Shown piece after piece: positions 54,204 through 62,088 of a DNA stretch of 64,000 bases. The translations under genes were made by a program, and so were the position numbers. The stretch's first letter is position 1. Each line of letters starts with the position of its first letter. Below the pieces are notes generated by a model, which was not told where the DNA came from, did no database searches, and was given only the letters and a program-made list of their open reading frames with translations. Source of the DNA: Pseudopedobacter sp965218985 (GTDB lineage Bacteria; Bacteroidota; Bacteroidia; Sphingobacteriales; Sphingobacteriaceae); assembly GCA_965218985.1 (NCBI GenBank), contig CBDCMP010000006.1, forward strand, positions 620,001-684,000, written 5' to 3'.

Positions 54204-55385
54204 TTAAGTCACACTTTGCCTTTTCTTTCTTCTGTTCGCAGTCTTGGGTATCTCTGGGCCATCATCTTCCACAGCTCCCTGCCTTTCTTTTTTACCAGTC
54301 TGTTTAACCGAACTGCTTTCTCCCTGTGCCTCTTTCTCTGATTTCTGCTGGCGGTTGTCCAGTCGCTGCATTCCGGTGTCGTAAATATTGATGGTCTTAA
54401 ACTGAGGGTTGGCTTCGATGTATTGCTTTTGTTCCGTACTGCCATTCTGAAAAGTTGCCGACTGAAGGTTTCCTTTTTTGAGGGAATCCATGAGGTTGGA
54501 CTTGAATTCATCATTCCCTAACTCTTTGATCGGATGTTTGCCCAATGCCGCTTCCAGATCATAGCCATAATTTTCATGATACTGTTTGAGCTTAAAATTG
54601 CCTTTTTCGTCGCTCTGCTTGAAATCCATCTGCAACCAGGCATTGTAAAGCTGACCTTCCTTATTTGTGAGGTCTTTATTTACAGCTCTGCCTTCCATTA
54701 GGTTGTAAGCTTCCTTTAAGGTAATGTTGCTGCCTTTGTTGATATAAAAGTTCTGCTCCATTTTCTCAGCGGTATTTTCCTTTTGCAAGCTGACATGGTA
54801 AGAATTGAAGAAATACATGTCGCTCTGTTTCGATTTACTAAAACTGAGTTGTGCGTTTAAAGTATCCTCACCATACTTTGCAGTATGGTTCAACTTAAAG
54901 TCCGTATCACCCTTTTCTATCTTTTGTCTTAGGTCATTTTCGAGACCCTCACCAAAACCGGTGTATTTTACCTGATCTTTCAGGTATTCAAAATTTTTCT
55001 GGTTCATAACATTTCTTTTTGAATTATTGATTAATTGTTGTTCTTCTATATGGTCTATCAAGGCATCTGTAAAGTCGTTGCCATCTGGATCATATAATGG
55101 GTTTGCATCTGGATTTCTCATCTCTTTTAGAGGTGTCGGATATTCTATCCGAATCTGTTTGAGCATATCTTCAACGGAGCTCACATGGATGACTTCAAAA
55201 GAATGATGGTCGCTCATATTATGGGCGACAAAATCATCTGCCTCTTCTTTTTCCTTGAAAAAACGCATTCCGCCTTTCTCTAATTGATGTAATGATTTAT
55301 GATAAGCCACCCAGTGATGATCACGCGAAAGTTCATCCTTAATTATCCCGAGCAAATCAGCTGATGTAATTTTTTCTATAGCCAT
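54204..55385 (-). CDS. DUF3945-like protein of the conjugative element
   Basis: 393 residues, cytoplasmic and hydrophilic. N-terminal part (1-90) alpha/beta ('HHWVAYHKSLHQLEKGGMRF'). Central block 'ITLKEAYNLMEGRAVNK', 'EGQLYNAWLQMDFKQSDEKG' and 'YGYDLEAALGKHPIKEL' resembles DUF3945/DUF4099 sequence of Bacteroidota elements. The tail (about 340-393) is basic and low-complexity (TANRRKKRQSVT). Probably nucleic-acid binding; function unknown. It follows traN by 12 bp and belongs to the transfer operon. Confidence 0.65.
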   Translation of the reverse strand: MAIEKITSADLLGIIKDELSRDHHWVAYHKSLHQLEKGGMRFFKEKEEADDFVAHNMSDHHSFEVIHVSSVEDMLKQIRIEYPTPLKEMRNPDANPLYDPDGNDFTDALIDHIEEQQLINNSKRNVMNQKNFEYLKDQVKYTGFGEGLENDLRQKIEKGDTDFKLNHTAKYGEDTLNAQLSFSKSKQSDMYFFNSYHVSLQKENTAEKMEQNFYINKGSNITLKEAYNLMEGRAVNKDLTNKEGQLYNAWLQMDFKQSDEKGNFKLKQYHENYGYDLEAALGKHPIKELGNDEFKSNLMDSLKKGNLQSATFQNGSTEQKQYIEANPQFKTINIYDTGMQRLDNRQQKSEKEAQGESSSVKQTGKKERQGAVEDDGPEIPKTANRRKKRQSVT

Positions 55386-55396
55386 GACAGAAATTT

Positions 55397-56245
55397 TTAT
55401 TTTAGATGCGCCAAAGGTTTGGCGTTTACAATTACCGCATTGCTTACTTTTAGCTGTAGGTTTCTACCCCCATTTTTTTCCATCAGTTGTATGGCGAGAT
55501 ACTTTTTATCGGGGATGGTAAACTTGGGCAGTGCGAAAACCATCGTCTGACCCGAATTGCCATCAATCTTATCCGTATCATTCTGAATATATACCGGGCT
55601 GATCTCAATTTCTTGGGTTGCAGTCCGCTTTGCTTTTTTCCGGTCACGGATAAAAAAGCGTAACTGGTCAATATCGTAGCTGATGTTCGACTGATTTTCG
55701 ATATTGATACGCAGGTAAATGACCTCATCCTGAATAAACAGACCGTTCATCCTTAGGCAGATTCCATAATCTTTATCCTTAATGCCCCTTACCTTTTTCT
55801 TATGGGTGGCCACTACCTTTGCATAGGATTGTATCTCTGCCTGATTGACGTTTTCGGGTGAGAGGAAAATCGTATTTGCCTTTGCTCCAGAAAATGAAAG
55901 ATTAAGGACGGCTGGCTGACTGGCGTAATTGACAACAAACGAATTAAGTTTGCCATCTGCCGTAACTACGGTCAGGTTGGTTTCAGGAAAGCTGTCCCTG
56001 GCCGCTTTTACCTGAAGGATATTTTCAACCCCCTTGGCTTTTTGCGTCAGTACGTCCTTACTTCCTCTGTCCACGCTGATAATGGCATAAGGAAAAATAA
56101 TATTGCTGGTTTTGGAATATGCGATATCCAGTCTGTAAGGTTCGATACTTTTTACCTGAACATCGGACGGTTGTTGCGCATTTGCGCTGGGTATAACAAA
56201 AAACAGGGAAATCCCAATTATCATCATTGCAGTAATCTTTTTCAT
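55397..56245 (-). CDS. traN: conjugative transposon protein TraN (VirB9-like)
   Basis: 282 residues with signal peptide (MIIGISLFFVIPSANAQ). A DUF4138-type beta-rich domain follows: 'VQVKSIEPYRLDIAYSKTSN', 'IIFPYAIISVDRGSKDVLTQ', 'KGVENILQVKAARDSFPETN'. In Bacteroidota MPF systems TraN is the outer-membrane core partner of TraM, analogous to VirB9. Position directly after traM fits the standard order. Confidence 0.88.
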   Translation of the reverse strand: MKKITAMMIIGISLFFVIPSANAQQPSDVQVKSIEPYRLDIAYSKTSNIIFPYAIISVDRGSKDVLTQKAKGVENILQVKAARDSFPETNLTVVTADGKLNSFVVNYASQPAVLNLSFSGAKANTIFLSPENVNQAEIQSYAKVVATHKKKVRGIKDKDYGICLRMNGLFIQDEVIYLRINIENQSNISYDIDQLRFFIRDRKKAKRTATQEIEISPVYIQNDTDKIDGNSGQTMVFALPKFTIPDKKYLAIQLMEKNGGRNLQLKVSNAVIVNAKPLAHLK

Positions 56246-56326
56246 TGTATCTATTTTTAAGTTTTAAAGGAAATGAAGCAGCCTCCGGCGGTTTCATCTT
56301 TTTGATTTTTATAGTTTTTGAATTGT

Positions 56327-57625
56327 TCAGTTGGATGAGTCCTGTTTTTGATTCTCATCACGTAACAGAATTTGGTATCCAGCCTTAACGGTCACTTTGA
56401 TGAGCTTTACTTTTTTGCTCAACAGGGTCTTGGCCGCTTCTATACCTGCACCAGCCGCCTGTGCACCCCAAGATGGATCAAGCGAGGTCATTCCGAAAGT
56501 CTGCAAAGAACGGTCGGCGGATTGTTTTGCCACATCCCTTGTAATGGCCCCGGGGATATAAATCCCGTCCAACCCGTCCATGTCATAAACCGAAAGTTCG
56601 ACGGGGAACAGTGAGTTGTTATAACGGATGCTGCTTATCTTAATGCCCAGTCTTTCGCCATTGAGGGATGCGGTACCAAACAGAAAATTGTCTTTTGGGA
56701 TATGCACTCCATTGATAAAAATATCATTCATCAGCCTCAGCTTAACCGTAGCGCCATCCACGATAGTCTGGGTTTCGTGAATAACCGCCTGTATCGCATT
56801 CTGATTTTCATCAGCAACCGCTTTGTCGTCCAGTGAATAGAAACCGTTAGCGGTTGGAACTTCCTTGTTGGTCTGTAGTAAAGAAATCCTGTCTTCTTTT
56901 CCTTTGTCGGAAACGGCAAATACCTGCCCACGTTTGGATTCAGAAGTTTGCCTCAGTCTTTCCTGCACACGGTCGGGATGCTGTATGTCCAGTATCTTTT
57001 CCAACATACCGCTCAACTGTTGCATTTCAGGGTCTTCGCCATCTGACTGGCTCATGGACTGCATCATTTTCTCCAGTCGATCGACATCCTCGGTATCGGT
57101 CGATGCATCCTTATGATAAGTCGGATTATCCCTCTGATATACCGCATTTTCTTTGTTGATGTCCGCAGGGTTTTTCATTTCCCTATCGAGTTCAGCCAGT
57201 TTGCGGTAGATTTTTTCAGTGTTGGGATCGTTGAAGCTGCCACCGTTTAGCGATGTATTCAATCCTCTCTTGGTGGACAGACCAAGCGACGTACCGTTAT
57301 CTTGATCAACTATCCCCGTAGTATCTGAGATTTCCAGATTCCCATAGTTGGGATCATTTTTTATCAGTTCCTGAAATTTTAGCGAATCCAATTTCGCCTG
57401 GTCATAATAGCTCATTTTGTCCATCGGCTTTTCATCTCTTAGATTGGCATCCGGAAGATTGGTATTAAAACCTGCCTTTTTTTCGGATTGGGCTTCTGCC
57501 TGTTGTACTTTGCCGCCGCCGAGTGACCAGAACATCAGGGTAATAAAAGGCAGAGCGAGTAATGGCAGTACCAGCATAAACCTGCGTTGCCTGATCATTT
57601 TTAGGGTTTTTACTTGCTTTTCCAT
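56327..57625 (-). CDS. traM: conjugative transposon protein TraM (VirB10-like)
   Basis: 432 residues. Short cytoplasmic start, one membrane helix ('MLVLPLLALPFITLMFWSLG', about 18-37), a long low-complexity periplasmic linker with many Asp/Asn/Gln, then a C-terminal domain ('TVKLRLMNDIFINGVHIPKD', 'NFLFGTASLNGERLGIKISS') typical of TraM. It spans the periplasm like VirB10. Lies between the TraL-position gene and traN. Confidence 0.9.
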   Translation of the reverse strand: MEKQVKTLKMIRQRRFMLVLPLLALPFITLMFWSLGGGKVQQAEAQSEKKAGFNTNLPDANLRDEKPMDKMSYYDQAKLDSLKFQELIKNDPNYGNLEISDTTGIVDQDNGTSLGLSTKRGLNTSLNGGSFNDPNTEKIYRKLAELDREMKNPADINKENAVYQRDNPTYHKDASTDTEDVDRLEKMMQSMSQSDGEDPEMQQLSGMLEKILDIQHPDRVQERLRQTSESKRGQVFAVSDKGKEDRISLLQTNKEVPTANGFYSLDDKAVADENQNAIQAVIHETQTIVDGATVKLRLMNDIFINGVHIPKDNFLFGTASLNGERLGIKISSIRYNNSLFPVELSVYDMDGLDGIYIPGAITRDVAKQSADRSLQTFGMTSLDPSWGAQAAGAGIEAAKTLLSKKVKLIKVTVKAGYQILLRDENQKQDSSN

Positions 57626-57627
57626 GT

Positions 57628-58113
57628 TTATCTGTTTTTAATTTGTTGATAATTATTGTCGATATAGCGCAGACTATCCATGAGTCCGGGGCGCTTATAG
57701 GTAATACTGTCATAAGCCGTTCTCCCTGTTGGACTTCTTGCGAGGCTGTCCATATACATTTTAATGTTGTGGATGCGCCTGTATTCGGCTGCAGATCCAT
57801 TAGGGATTGCTGTTTTGGCATCTCCTGTTTCGGTCAGATGACCAGGCTTCTTGATTTGGATGATAGAAAACATTTTATGGTCAGCTATAAATCCATTTAC
57901 CGTGAGGTAAATACAATAACCTCCGGTGAGCAGCACAAAAAGAGCGAGGACAATCTTCCAACTACGGGATGAAAGTCCTGCTGTTCGTTTCCCCATCCAA
58001 TCTGCCCATGCACCCTGAACGTATGTATAAAGCACTTGTACACTTTTGGAAACCTTATTTTCCTTTTGCCCTTCTGGCACACCGTCTCTTTTGCACTTCA
58101 ATAAGAATTTCAT
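57628..58113 (-). CDS. single-pass membrane protein in the TraL position
   Basis: 161 residues. Basic start, one membrane helix ('IVLALFVLLTGGYCIYLTVNG', about 53-73) and a periplasmic tail with 'MYMDSLARSPTGRTAYDSIT'. It sits between traK and traM, where TraL-type proteins are found, but it is longer than classical TraL and I cannot match it surely. It ends 2 bp before traM starts. Confidence 0.6.
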   Translation of the reverse strand: MKFLLKCKRDGVPEGQKENKVSKSVQVLYTYVQGAWADWMGKRTAGLSSRSWKIVLALFVLLTGGYCIYLTVNGFIADHKMFSIIQIKKPGHLTETGDAKTAIPNGSAAEYRRIHNIKMYMDSLARSPTGRTAYDSITYKRPGLMDSLRYIDNNYQQIKNR

Positions 58114-58124
58114 AGTCTTCAGTT

Positions 58125-58748
58125 TTATTGACCTCTTTTTACTGTTTTCAAATCGCTGTTTTTAACAATGTTCCACCGCTCGATCAAAAAGCCATGAGGG
58201 TTGTTATCGCTTCTTGACACATTGCGCAATGCACCTTCGGTAACCAAACTGCGTGTGGTAATACTCGTGGGGCGGGTAATGCTTTGGGTAGCATAGCAGA
58301 GAAAGTGATATGGGTACTCATTAATGTCTATGGTCACACTGTCAACTGAAATGGTCTGATTGACATTACCGGAAATCAGCGCGGCATAATAGCCGTTCTC
58401 CTTCAGGTCGTCATAAGCCCTTTTGGCACTCCCATCGGCTAGATACAGTGCTTTTGTGATGTTGGCCTGTATGGCCTTATCATCTGGATCGAGCGTGAAG
58501 AAAAGCACATGAAAGGTCTTTACCTGATCCTTTGCCTCGACCGGGATATTATCCCTTCTTTCTGAGGAATAAGCTTCCAATGCCTTTCCATTGGCAAGAA
58601 TGTATATCTTTCCCTGCATCTCAGACACCAGACTGAAACTCTTGTAAAGTGCAAAACAGCATAGTACCACACATCCTGTGATAACCAGCATTGTGAAGCC
58701 CCGTACATGCCTGAATGCCATATCTATATTTTTCATCTTACTGAACAT
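58125..58748 (-). CDS. traK: conjugative transposon protein TraK (VirB8-like)
   Basis: 207 residues. 'MKNIDMAFRHVRGFTM' start, single membrane helix (about 18-38) and a periplasmic alpha/beta domain with 'YSSERRDNIPVEAKDQVKTF', 'HVLFFTLDPDD', 'YHFLCYATQSITRPTSITTR'. This matches TraK, the VirB8-like scaffold of the Bacteroidota transfer apparatus. A GGAGGT motif lies 3 nt ahead of the chosen ATG; the second Met (58736) is an alternative. Confidence 0.88.
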   Translation of the reverse strand: MFSKMKNIDMAFRHVRGFTMLVITGCVVLCCFALYKSFSLVSEMQGKIYILANGKALEAYSSERRDNIPVEAKDQVKTFHVLFFTLDPDDKAIQANITKALYLADGSAKRAYDDLKENGYYAALISGNVNQTISVDSVTIDINEYPYHFLCYATQSITRPTSITTRSLVTEGALRNVSRSDNNPHGFLIERWNIVKNSDLKTVKRGQ

Positions 58749-58765
58749 AATACCTCCGTTTTTAA

Positions 58766-59971
58766 TTAAGAATTACCTTTAAGTTTATCGCCCATATAAT
58801 TGGAAGAAGGGTCTTTATCTTTAAAATAGGGTTCTGATGTCCCACTACTTGACATGCTTTGCGCAATACGGCTTGCCGCATTGCCCATTGCATCCACCGC
58901 CATCCCTGCACCGGATGAAGTAGTATTGATCACGGTACTGGAAGAACTGCTGAACAGGCTGGTAACTTTTTGCCCGAATGCACCTCCGCCACCTGCATGT
59001 ACAATATAGTTGGCAACAGAAGGAACAGTGAAGTAGCCAACGATACCGATGATCATAAAAATCAGGTAGGCCATATCCGTCCGGCTAAAAAAAGTGTCCC
59101 CATGGTTGTTTACCTGAGAAATATCAAGTTCCAGCATTTGCTGCTGTATCTTGCCGATGATACTGCCGAAGATGTTGGCAATAGGAAGCCATAAAAAGAT
59201 ATTGATATAGCGGGCCAGCCAGACGGTAAGGGTATGCTGGAAGCCATCAAAAACCGCGATACCGAAAACCAGCGGTCCAAGTATGGACAGTACAATCAGT
59301 TGGAAGGTCCGCAGGGTATCGATGCACAATGCCGCCGCTTCAAATAATACCCTGAGCACTTCGCTCATCCATTCCTTGACCGAGTTTCGGAAACTGTAGG
59401 ATGCCTTTGACATGGCAAACTTGATGTCATTGCCAATTCCTTCAAAAACCCCCTCCTCTGATGGATTGGCGTTATCATGGGTGTACTTAAACCAGCGGTC
59501 ACGGTCGCCGTTCCCGCTTTCCCCTACATACATCTGCCAGGCATCTGTTTTTTTGATGGCTTCCTCTTTCTTTTGCAAGAGCAGGGCTATCGCTCTGTCC
59601 GAACCTTGCACCATCCCCGCGGTTGCCGTCACGGTGGGTTTCATCACGCCGTTGATCAGCCCGAGTACAGATGGAAATATCATGATGCAGAAACCGATGA
59701 CAAACGGGCGGAAGAGCGGATAAAAATCAATCGGTTCGGCATTGGCGATGTGCCTCCAAACACGGGAGGCGATATACCAGATTGCCGCAAAACCTGCTAT
59801 TCCCTGACCCACTCCGATAAGCTGACTGCACAACGGCATCATCTCATCATACAATCGGTCAAGCACACCATGAAGCCCGTTCATTTCATCACCCATTCCC
59901 TGGGCATGGCTCATACAAGGCAATATCAATCCCACTGCCACCATCCAGGTGGCCTTTCTACACTTTGCCAT
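58766..59971 (-). CDS. traJ: conjugative transposon protein TraJ (VirB6-like)
   Basis: 401 residues with signal peptide (VGLILPCMSHAQG), then several membrane helices: 'LIGVGQGIAGFAAIWYIASR', 'FRPFVIGFCIMIFPSVLGLI', 'LIVLSILGPLVFGIAVFDGF', 'WLARYINIFLWLPIANIFGS'. This is the TraJ/TrbL-VirB6 type inner-membrane channel component. The C-terminus is Ser/Gly-rich and probably disordered. Confidence 0.88.
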   Translation of the reverse strand: MAKCRKATWMVAVGLILPCMSHAQGMGDEMNGLHGVLDRLYDEMMPLCSQLIGVGQGIAGFAAIWYIASRVWRHIANAEPIDFYPLFRPFVIGFCIMIFPSVLGLINGVMKPTVTATAGMVQGSDRAIALLLQKKEEAIKKTDAWQMYVGESGNGDRDRWFKYTHDNANPSEEGVFEGIGNDIKFAMSKASYSFRNSVKEWMSEVLRVLFEAAALCIDTLRTFQLIVLSILGPLVFGIAVFDGFQHTLTVWLARYINIFLWLPIANIFGSIIGKIQQQMLELDISQVNNHGDTFFSRTDMAYLIFMIIGIVGYFTVPSVANYIVHAGGGGAFGQKVTSLFSSSSSTVINTTSSGAGMAVDAMGNAASRIAQSMSSSGTSEPYFKDKDPSSNYMGDKLKGNS

Positions 59972-59981
59972 AACACTAATT

Positions 59982-60620
59982 TTAATTGTTTAATCCATAT
60001 ATTTTACGGAGGGTCTCCGCATCATTTTTCTCCTTTGCCCGTTGTACCGCCAGTACCGTGGTGTTATTGTTAAAATACCGAAGGAACTGTAACTTGTCCT
60101 GCATATCCGAATAAATACGGTCGATTGCCTGCAGACGCTCATCATCGCTCATGCGCATCTTTCCTGCTGTAATCACTCCTGCAAGTTCATCCAGATTGCG
60201 CAGGCTTTCCTTGAAAAGGTTATTGTATACCTGCCCGAGGTAGGTCAGTTCCTGTTCATTGAAATTATTGTCACGCCTGAACTTATCAAAAGCGTTCCGG
60301 TATTCCCTGATCAGTATGACCTGGTAGTTGATGATGTCTGCTACACGCCTATACTTGCGTACGGTCGGACTGACCTGCATCAGTCCATCAAGAAAAGCTT
60401 TATGGATACTGAAATTCCCCTCCGATACATCCTTGATGGCATTATAACCACCTTCTATGACCTGATAGCCTTTTTTCATATCGCTGAGGATCTGTTTGAA
60501 CTGCGCCAGTTTTTCCACGTTCAGCAATAGTTGCGCTGCTTCATCGCTTTGCGCTGATGCCTGCTCGAAGGACAGCAGTCCAAAAAAGGTAAGGCATATG
60601 ATTATCAATCTATTTTTCAT
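59982..60620 (-). CDS. secreted helical tra protein, paralogue 3 of 3
   Basis: 212 residues from 'MKNRLIIICLTFFGLLSFEQ' (signal peptide). The in-frame ATG at 60671, which overlaps the upstream stop by 4 bp, would put 17 residues before the signal. All-helical mature part; the C-terminal block 'KMRMSDDERLQAIDRIYSDM' followed by 'QDKLQFLRYFNNNT' is shared with the neighbour upstream. Three related genes stand in tandem here (see 60668 and 61336). VirB5-like minor pilus subunits are the nearest functional analogy (inference from size, signal and helicity). Confidence 0.72.
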   Translation of the reverse strand: MKNRLIIICLTFFGLLSFEQASAQSDEAAQLLLNVEKLAQFKQILSDMKKGYQVIEGGYNAIKDVSEGNFSIHKAFLDGLMQVSPTVRKYRRVADIINYQVILIREYRNAFDKFRRDNNFNEQELTYLGQVYNNLFKESLRNLDELAGVITAGKMRMSDDERLQAIDRIYSDMQDKLQFLRYFNNNTTVLAVQRAKEKNDAETLRKIYGLNN

Positions 60621-60667
60621 GGTGTTTGATTTAGTTCTTAAAGCATTTGAAGGTGTTTTCGGGATTT

Positions 60668-61324
60668 TCATGGCTGTTCGTTTTTAATGCCCTGTAACAC
60701 ACGGCTGGTTTTTACTTCTTTATTTTCTTGGGCTCTTGCTAAAGCGAGGGTTTTGGTCCCGTTACCGAAACGCTGCGAAAAGGTGTATTTATCCTGCATG
60801 TCCAGATAAAGCCTGTCAATCCTGGCCATGCGCTCATCATCCTTCATTTCCAATTTGCCGTCGGTCGTAACTTCAATAAGCTCGTCAAGGGTTTCTCCAC
60901 AGTCATCCAGCAGCCTGCCAAAAACACTTCGTATGTAATCGAGTTCTTCATTATTGAATGCTTTGCCCTGTTGTATCTGATTTAAACTACGGTGATAATC
61001 CTGTACAATTTTTAGTTGCATGGCGATAATGTCCGCTATTTTTGCATACTGCTTTATTTTAGGGTTTACCATTTTCAGCGAATTGAAATAGTCGCCATGT
61101 AAGTTGAATTCCCCTTTTGCAAAACTTCCGATCGTAGAAAGTCCACCTTTGGCTATTTTATATCCTTTTTGCGCAAACTCTATATACGCCTGCAAGGCTA
61201 CAATCTGCTGTAAGTGGTATTCTTTCTGTGTCTTTTTTTGGCGGAACCATTCTGAAAAGGTTTGTGCCCGAAGGTTGCCTGCAACCGATGTGAACAGTAG
61301 GATGATCAATAATATCTTTTTCAT
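60668..61324 (-). CDS. secreted helical tra protein, paralogue 2 of 3
   Basis: 218 residues with signal peptide (ILLIILLFTSVAGNLRAQ). The helical body 'QIVALQAYIEFAQKGYKIAK' and 'GGLSTIGSFAKGEFNLHGDY' corresponds to 'GYQVIEGGYNAIKDVSEGNF' in the next gene. C-terminal 'KLEMKDDERMARIDRLYLDM' followed by 'QDKYTFSQRFGNGT' aligns with paralogue 3. Some databases label such proteins 'TerB tellurite resistance'; nothing here supports tellurite. Probably a periplasmic part of the transfer apparatus. Confidence 0.72.
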   Translation of the reverse strand: MKKILLIILLFTSVAGNLRAQTFSEWFRQKKTQKEYHLQQIVALQAYIEFAQKGYKIAKGGLSTIGSFAKGEFNLHGDYFNSLKMVNPKIKQYAKIADIIAMQLKIVQDYHRSLNQIQQGKAFNNEELDYIRSVFGRLLDDCGETLDELIEVTTDGKLEMKDDERMARIDRLYLDMQDKYTFSQRFGNGTKTLALARAQENKEVKTSRVLQGIKNEQP

Positions 61325-61335
61325 AATTGCTATAT

Positions 61336-62019
61336 TTAAAAAAGTCCGTAAAGTTTTTTTACCATTTCCACTTCATGTTTGGTCTTAGCTCTTTGCAGGC
61401 TGAGGAGCATGTTATGTCGGTTAAAGCGTGTCAGATCATCATAATTTGCATCGATTTGGTCAGCCGCGTTATTGATCAGTTCCAGTCTTTTGGCATCGCT
61501 CATCTGTGTAGAGAACGATTTTACGATGAGGGAAATCTGGTCAATATTTTTTAAGCTCTCTTGCAGGATACCGGAATAGACATTGGCCATGTAAGCTATT
61601 TCATCCGATGAAAAATGGCTATCCTGACGCAGGAGTTGCCAAGATTTGTTATAATCATTGACCAGCCTCACTTGTTTTTGGCTGATGTCCCGGATGCGCT
61701 GATAATAGGATATGACTGATTTAACTTTTGCCAGTTCCTCATAATATTTCCGGTACTGCTCTTTCTGCTTTTCCGTCCAATCGGCTATCTCACCTAATTT
61801 CAGCTTGGACAGCGCATTTTCCAGTGTCTTCTGTGCATTTTGCAACCAGATGGTTTTGTTCTGTAACCTCTGGATTTTAAGGTCAATGGCTTTAATGACC
61901 TTCTTTACGCCTGCCTTGATGATCTCCATTATCGGGATCTGTGCCTGTGACTGCTTTGCCGGGATGACCGTAAAGGAGATGCAAAGGGCAAACAATAGGG
62001 TTCTTATATACTTTTTCAT
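61336..62019 (-). CDS. secreted helical tra protein (TraI position), paralogue 1 of 3
   Basis: 227 residues from 'MKKYIRTLLFALCISFTVIP' (signal peptide). The upstream in-frame ATG at 62076 lies in the hairpin region and is rejected. Mostly helical: 'LKIQRLQNKTIWLQNAQKTL', 'QYRKYYEELAKVKSVISYYQ', and C-terminal 'RFNRHNMLLSLQRAKTKHEV', related to 'YFNNNTTVLAVQRAKEKNDA' of paralogue 3. It follows traG, where TraI is found in this operon type. Confidence 0.72.
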   Translation of the reverse strand: MKKYIRTLLFALCISFTVIPAKQSQAQIPIMEIIKAGVKKVIKAIDLKIQRLQNKTIWLQNAQKTLENALSKLKLGEIADWTEKQKEQYRKYYEELAKVKSVISYYQRIRDISQKQVRLVNDYNKSWQLLRQDSHFSSDEIAYMANVYSGILQESLKNIDQISLIVKSFSTQMSDAKRLELINNAADQIDANYDDLTRFNRHNMLLSLQRAKTKHEVEMVKKLYGLF

Positions 62020-62040
62020 CGTTTTATTTTTTTTAAAGGG

Positions 62041-62077
62041 GATGAAACCATCCCGATTGCATCGGGATGGTTTCATC
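62041..62077. other. perfect 17-bp intergenic hairpin after traG
   Basis: GATGAAACCATCCCGAT (62041-62057), loop TGC, perfect inverse at 62061-62077. It lies 11 bp past the traG stop and 21 bp before the next gene. No T run follows in the direction of transcription, so it is not a classical terminator. Confidence 0.85.
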
Positions 62078-62088
62078 AGTCCGTGTTT

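Noticed and set aside
59477..60073. 198-residue plus-strand frame antisense to traJ.
   Set aside because: Overlaps a standard tra gene; His-rich antisense product without family features.
60668..61324. Label 'TerB tellurite resistance' for this type of protein.
   Set aside because: No TerB residues or ter genes nearby; signal peptide and tra context point to the transfer apparatus.
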